Of a stretch of DNA of 9,011 nucleotides, positions 6,607 to 9,011 are shown one piece after another. The stretch is taken from assembly GCA_004297495.1 (NCBI GenBank), contig SCTL01000711.1, positions 1 to 9,011 on the forward strand, read 5' to 3'. The notes beneath the pieces are model-generated. The model searched no databases and was not told the DNA's origin. It saw only the letters and a list, made by a program, of their open reading frames with translations. The translations under genes and the position numbers were made by a program. This DNA comes from Verrucomicrobiota bacterium. GTDB lineage: Bacteria > Verrucomicrobiota > Verrucomicrobiia > Limisphaerales > JADLHS01. The first letter of the stretch is position 1. Each line of letters begins with the position of its first letter.

Positions 6607-7074
6607 TCACTCCTTCTTCCGCAGCACCACGAACCACGAAGTGAAATTCTCGGCGTTGCCGCCGGTGACGAGACAGCCTTTGTTCACGTCCTTGGTCATC
6701 TTGCCGACGGGTTTGCCTTTGCCGATGAGTTGCAACTCGACGGACGCGCCATCAGCGTTCTTGACCTTGATCTCACATTCCTTGCTCAGGCGGACTTTCT
6801 CGGTCGCGCCTTGGTTCACACTGAAATCCTTCTTCTCGACGACGAAATAACTTTTCCACTTGATCGGGAGGTCACCGAGGGTTTTGGCAAGCTTTGGTCC
6901 GACAAGTTTGTGGTTGGGATCGGGTGAATTGGTGTCGTTCGTGCCCCAAATCAGAACGGCCTCGAGTTTCAGTTCCGCCGCGCGCGTGATTGAGGCGGCG
7001 AAAGAAAAAAGACAGACTCCGCAAACCACCGCCGCCGCCCACCGCCAAGACTTAGGTTGAAACTTCATCGGCAT
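6607..7074 (-). CDS. Small secreted protein of unknown function, third gene of the sigma unit
   Basis: From ATG 7074 the product has 155 residues. The ORF can be extended upstream to 7326, but that part is only a shadow of the anti-sigma gene. The ATG shares its A with the TGA stop of the anti-sigma gene, pointing to translational coupling; a second ATG at 7068 is a possible start. No Shine-Dalgarno is clear. Residues 1-33 form a signal peptide (WAAAVVCGVCLFSFAASITR, then AAE). The mature part of about 120 residues begins ELKLEAVLIWGTNDTNSPDP and ends TSWFVVLRKKE; it is Lys-rich, beta-like, and has two Cys (100 and 134) that could pair. I do not recognise a named domain, though similar proteins next to ECF sigma genes seem familiar from Verrucomicrobiota. 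Its position suggests a periplasmic partner or sensor for the anti-sigma factor; that is inference. After the TGA the frame stays open for 27 codons to a TAA at 6523-6525. Confidence 0.75.
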   Translation of the reverse strand: MPMKFQPKSWRWAAAVVCGVCLFSFAASITRAAELKLEAVLIWGTNDTNSPDPNHKLVGPKLAKTLGDLPIKWKSYFVVEKKDFSVNQGATEKVRLSKECEIKVKNADGASVELQLIGKGKPVGKMTKDVNKGCLVTGGNAENFTSWFVVLRKKE

Positions 7075-7595
7075 CAGAGAATAAGGGAATCGTCCGATTC
7101 CGTAAACTCGTTTTCGGACGGATAGGAAAACCAGATGAACGTGGTGCCGTTTTCCTCGTCGTTGTAAGTGAACGCATCGGCGTCCGCCACGGCGTTGTCT
7201 GATTCGTAGTGAACGCTGAAAGAATCCTGATTGGTCGTGCGCAACGCGAACAGACCGACCAACCCAATCAACGTCAGCGCCGCAAACGCTCCGGCGGGAA
7301 TCAAGAGCCGCTGCAAACTTTGCCACAATGACAGTGAAGGCTCGGCCGCCGCCACGGGCTGCCGGTTTTCGCGCTCGATCTCGCGGGAGATTTTCGACCA
7401 GTAGAATTCGCGCGACTCGGGAAGTTTTACTTCCAACTCGCCGTTGGCGAACGCCGACTTGGTGTTCTGCAATTGCTGCACGAGCGCGGCGGCTTCGGCA
7501 TCGCGCGCAAGGAGGTCGGCGATCTGCCGCGATTCGCTCGCGCTCAGTTCGCCGTCCACGTAGGACTGTAGCTTCAATTGCAACTCTGTATTCAT
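7074..7595 (-). CDS. Membrane anti-sigma factor without zinc ligands
   Basis: A 173-residue protein encoded directly after the ECF sigma gene (one base between). The N-terminal 45 residues (LQSYVDGELSASESRQIADL) follow the helical pattern of the anti-sigma domain (zf-HC2/ZAS), but the HxxxCxxC ligands are absent; the protein has no Cys and a single His, in the C-terminal part. One membrane segment lies at about 97-118 (LLIPAGAFAALTLIGLVGLF), so the N-terminal domain should be cytoplasmic and bind the sigma factor, with residues 119-173 in the periplasm. That tail is strongly acidic (NDEENG, SENEFTESDDS) and includes TTFIWFSY. It would hold the sigma factor inactive at the membrane until an envelope signal arrives. 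Assignment rests on the domain pattern, topology and position. Confidence 0.85.
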   Translation of the reverse strand: MNTELQLKLQSYVDGELSASESRQIADLLARDAEAAALVQQLQNTKSAFANGELEVKLPESREFYWSKISREIERENRQPVAAAEPSLSLWQSLQRLLIPAGAFAALTLIGLVGLFALRTTNQDSFSVHYESDNAVADADAFTYNDEENGTTFIWFSYPSENEFTESDDSLIL

Positions 7596-7596
7596 A

Positions 7597-8223
7597 CTAC
7601 GACTCCGCTTTCTTCAAATCCGCCAGCAGCGACGCCATCCGCCGCCGCGCATAAAACAACCGCGACATCACCGTGCCGATCGAGCAACCCATCGTCTTCG
7701 CGATCTCTTTGTATTCCATCTCTTCAAATTCATGCAGCACGATCACCGTGCGATGCGACGCGCTCAACTGTCCCAGCGCCCGGTCAATTCGCTGCCGCAA
7801 TTCCCCGCGTTCCAACCCCGCCGTCGGGTTGATCGTCACCACGGGCATCTGCCGCTCGACGCCGCCGGATTCCTCGTCCATTTCCTCGATGGACTCGGCG
7901 CGATGCCGCTTGTGTTTCCGCAACTGGTCGAGGCAAAGGTTGATCACAATTCGTGTCAGCCAGGTGGCGAAACTCGAGTCGCCCTGAAACTGCGCGAGCC
8001 GTTGCCACGCTTTCACCCAGGCTTCCTGAGAAAGATCAATCGCATCCTGCTCGTTCCGCATCATGCTGAAGGCGCGCGCGTAAATCTTGTCGCGATGGCG
8101 GGCGACCAGTTCCTCGAACGCCCTCATGTCCCCGCCCTGCGCTGCCTTCACCAGCGGAGAGTCATTCGGCGGCGCCGCTGCCGGCGTCAGCCCGGACTCA
8201 CTCGTTTTTTGGACGGCAGACAC
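7597..8223 (-). CDS. ECF (RpoE-like) RNA polymerase sigma factor
   Basis: A 208-residue sigma-70 family factor of the extracytoplasmic-function group. After a Pro/Ala-rich leader (1-22), region 2 spans about 23-105: the core-binding and -10-recognition part with FEELVARHRDKIYARAFSMM, DAIDLSQEAWVKAWQRLAQF and FATWLTRIVINLCLDQLRKH. An acidic linker with EEMDEESG follows, then region 4 at about 137-205: LGQLSASHRTVIVLHEFEEM, the helix-turn-helix YKEIAKTMGCSIGTVMSRLF, and a basic end. The start is GTG at 8223; no good Shine-Dalgarno precedes it. It begins 20 bases after the hisB stop and is followed after 1 base by its probable anti-sigma factor. Such pairs usually regulate their own transcription, but I found no convincing ECF-type promoter in the short gap, so transcription may come from within or upstream of hisB. 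Target genes are unknown. Confidence 0.95.
   Translation of the reverse strand: MSAVQKTSESGLTPAAAPPNDSPLVKAAQGGDMRAFEELVARHRDKIYARAFSMMRNEQDAIDLSQEAWVKAWQRLAQFQGDSSFATWLTRIVINLCLDQLRKHKRHRAESIEEMDEESGGVERQMPVVTINPTAGLERGELRQRIDRALGQLSASHRTVIVLHEFEEMEYKEIAKTMGCSIGTVMSRLFYARRRMASLLADLKKAES
7603..7606 (-). promoter_or_regulatory. Ribosome binding site of the anti-sigma gene
   Basis: GGAG on the - strand lies 7 bases before the ATG at 7595 and inside the last codons of the sigma gene, so ribosomes finishing the sigma gene can restart on the anti-sigma gene. Confidence 0.55.
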
Positions 8224-8243
8224 GCAGGAAGTATTCAGGTGGG

Positions 8244-8903
8244 TTAAAGTTTGCCCTTGGTGCTGGGCAACTGGCCGGTAATGCGCGGATCGCGCTGGCA
8301 GGCCGCGTCCACAGCCTTCGCAAAAGCCTTGAAAAGCGCCTCGACGACGTGATGCGGCTCGTCGCCGTAGAGGAGTTCCAAATGCAGGTTACACCAGGCT
8401 TCATTGGCGAAGCCTTGAAAGAATTCGCGGGCCAGACCGAATCGAAACGCGCTCGACATATCTTGTGAACGCTCTTTCCGGCTTAAAGTTTTGTAAGCCA
8501 GTTCATTCATTCCGCGCCAGACGAGAAAGGGCCGGCCGCTGAAATCAATCACGCAACGGGCAAGACATTCGTCCATCGGCACGTAAGCCTCGCCGGACAG
8601 CGGATTCTTCGGATGAAATCCCGTTCCGTAGCGGCGGATGCCCTTCTTGTCTCCCAGCGCCTGCACGAACGCCTGGCCGAGCGCGATGCCACAATCCTCG
8701 ACCGTGTGATGCGCGTCCACTTCCAAGTCGCCATTGCACTTCAGTTTCAAATCCACGACGGCGTGCTTCGCGAAGAGCGTAAGCATGTGATCGAAGAACG
8801 GCACGCCGGTCTTGATCTGGCTTTTGCCGCTGCCGTCAATATCGAGTCGCAACTGGATTTGCGTTTCTTTGGTGGACCGTTTGATTGTCGCCTGACGAGT
8901 CAT
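8244..8903 (-). CDS. hisB: Imidazoleglycerol-phosphate dehydratase
   Basis: Catalyses the dehydration of imidazole glycerol phosphate to imidazole acetol phosphate in histidine biosynthesis; cytoplasmic, Mn-dependent, a 24-mer in known cases. From ATG 8903 it has 219 residues. Family motifs are clear: PFFDHML (35-41), DAHHTVEDCGIALGQA (63-78), AYVPMDE (106-112), GDEPHHVVEALFKAFA (180-195) and the typical C-terminus GQLPSTKGKL. The two HH-x-x-E motifs supply the metal ligands. It is the monofunctional type, with no phosphatase domain. ATG 8903 is chosen because TRQATIKRSTKET aligns with usual N-termini; the frame runs on to a TTG at 8939 but that part looks non-coding. It is longer than the usual 195-200 residues because of apparent insertions of about 11 residues each, near 95-105 (FHPKNPLSGE) and 130-150 (RGMNELAYKTLSRKERSQDM). 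The downstream neighbour is an ECF sigma factor; no other his gene is identifiable in the window. Confidence 0.95.
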   Translation of the reverse strand: MTRQATIKRSTKETQIQLRLDIDGSGKSQIKTGVPFFDHMLTLFAKHAVVDLKLKCNGDLEVDAHHTVEDCGIALGQAFVQALGDKKGIRRYGTGFHPKNPLSGEAYVPMDECLARCVIDFSGRPFLVWRGMNELAYKTLSRKERSQDMSSAFRFGLAREFFQGFANEAWCNLHLELLYGDEPHHVVEALFKAFAKAVDAACQRDPRITGQLPSTKGKL

Positions 8904-8949
8904 GCGCTCCAATAAATCAGACTCGACGGCTGAAAACAAAAGGAAATGC

Positions 8950-9011
8950 TCACAACCGGGCAGCGAAGACTACTTGGGCAAGGCGTTCAAATTGGTTTTT
9001 GTCCCAGCGCG
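8950..9011 (-). CDS. Possible 3' end of an upstream gene, unidentified
   Basis: One - strand frame is open from the window edge to a TGA at 8950-8952 and would end RWDKNQFERLAQVVFAARL, 47 bases before hisB. A second frame ends with TAG at 8970-8972 (GTKTNLNALPK). At about 20 residues or fewer I cannot tell which, if either, is coding, or name a family. A histidine-pathway gene would fit the position but the residues do not show it. Confidence 0.25.
   Translation of the reverse strand, partial: RWDKNQFERLAQVVFAARL

Noticed and set aside
6530..6927. Two + strand ORFs opposite the secreted protein gene
   Set aside because: They lie antisense to a gene with a clear signal peptide and coupled start, and their sequences show no recognisable domain.
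7732..8247. 171-residue + strand ORF opposite the sigma factor
   Set aside because: Shadow frame of a well-supported ECF sigma gene, with no motif of its own.
8904..8939. TTG at 8939 as the hisB start
   Set aside because: The 12 extra residues do not fit the family N-terminus, whereas the ATG at 8903 does.
1..9011. tRNA, rRNA, phage or complete transposon genes
   Set aside because: Both strands were read for cloverleaf-like stretches, integrase or transposase motifs; none was found apart from the non-coding repeat elements.

Overview
The window looks like chromosomal DNA of a free-living Verrucomicrobiota bacterium, probably of the Pedosphaera/Limisphaera side of the phylum. This is an inference from gene style: a secreted BspA-like leucine-rich repeat protein with a C-terminal domain I associate with that phylum, a sigma/anti-sigma/secreted-protein triplet, a HisB with long insertions, moderately high G+C, and intergenic palindromic repeats. 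No database search was possible.

Left part (1-4048, + strand): a compact polysaccharide-degradation operon. It holds the 3' part of an oligogalacturonate lyase (PL22), a secreted clan GH-A hydrolase resembling GH50, and a secreted GH105 unsaturated-uronyl hydrolase. The genes are 3 and 26 bases apart. PL22 and GH105 together indicate pectin: lyase cleavage leaves 4,5-unsaturated uronic acid ends, which GH105 enzymes remove. The GH50-like enzyme is the unexpected member, because characterised GH50 enzymes are agarases.

Middle (4049-6606): a 297-base gap holds a decayed fragment of a trypsin-like serine protease on the - strand. It is followed by a secreted LRR_5/BspA-type protein (4346-5848, +). 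The convergent gap 5849-6606 has no gene but carries three different inverted-repeat structures in a row. The clearest is a 232-bp element (6202-6433) with 37/38-bp terminal inverted repeats and internal hairpins, a REPIN- or MITE-like architecture. An intrinsic terminator at 6470-6495 serves the - strand operon.

Right part (6607-9011, - strand, read right to left): a possible 3' end of an unidentified gene, then hisB (imidazoleglycerol-phosphate dehydratase), an ECF sigma factor, a single-pass membrane anti-sigma factor without zinc ligands, and a small secreted protein of unknown function. Gaps are 20 bases, 1 base, and a one-base stop/start overlap, so the last three genes probably form a translationally coupled envelope-signalling unit, possibly co-transcribed with hisB.

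I saw no tRNA, rRNA, CRISPR array, complete insertion sequence or phage gene. The items most worth a second look are the REPIN-like element and its neighbours, the protease remnant, the altered metal-site motif of the lyase, the GH50-like enzyme in a pectin context, and the coupled sigma triplet.
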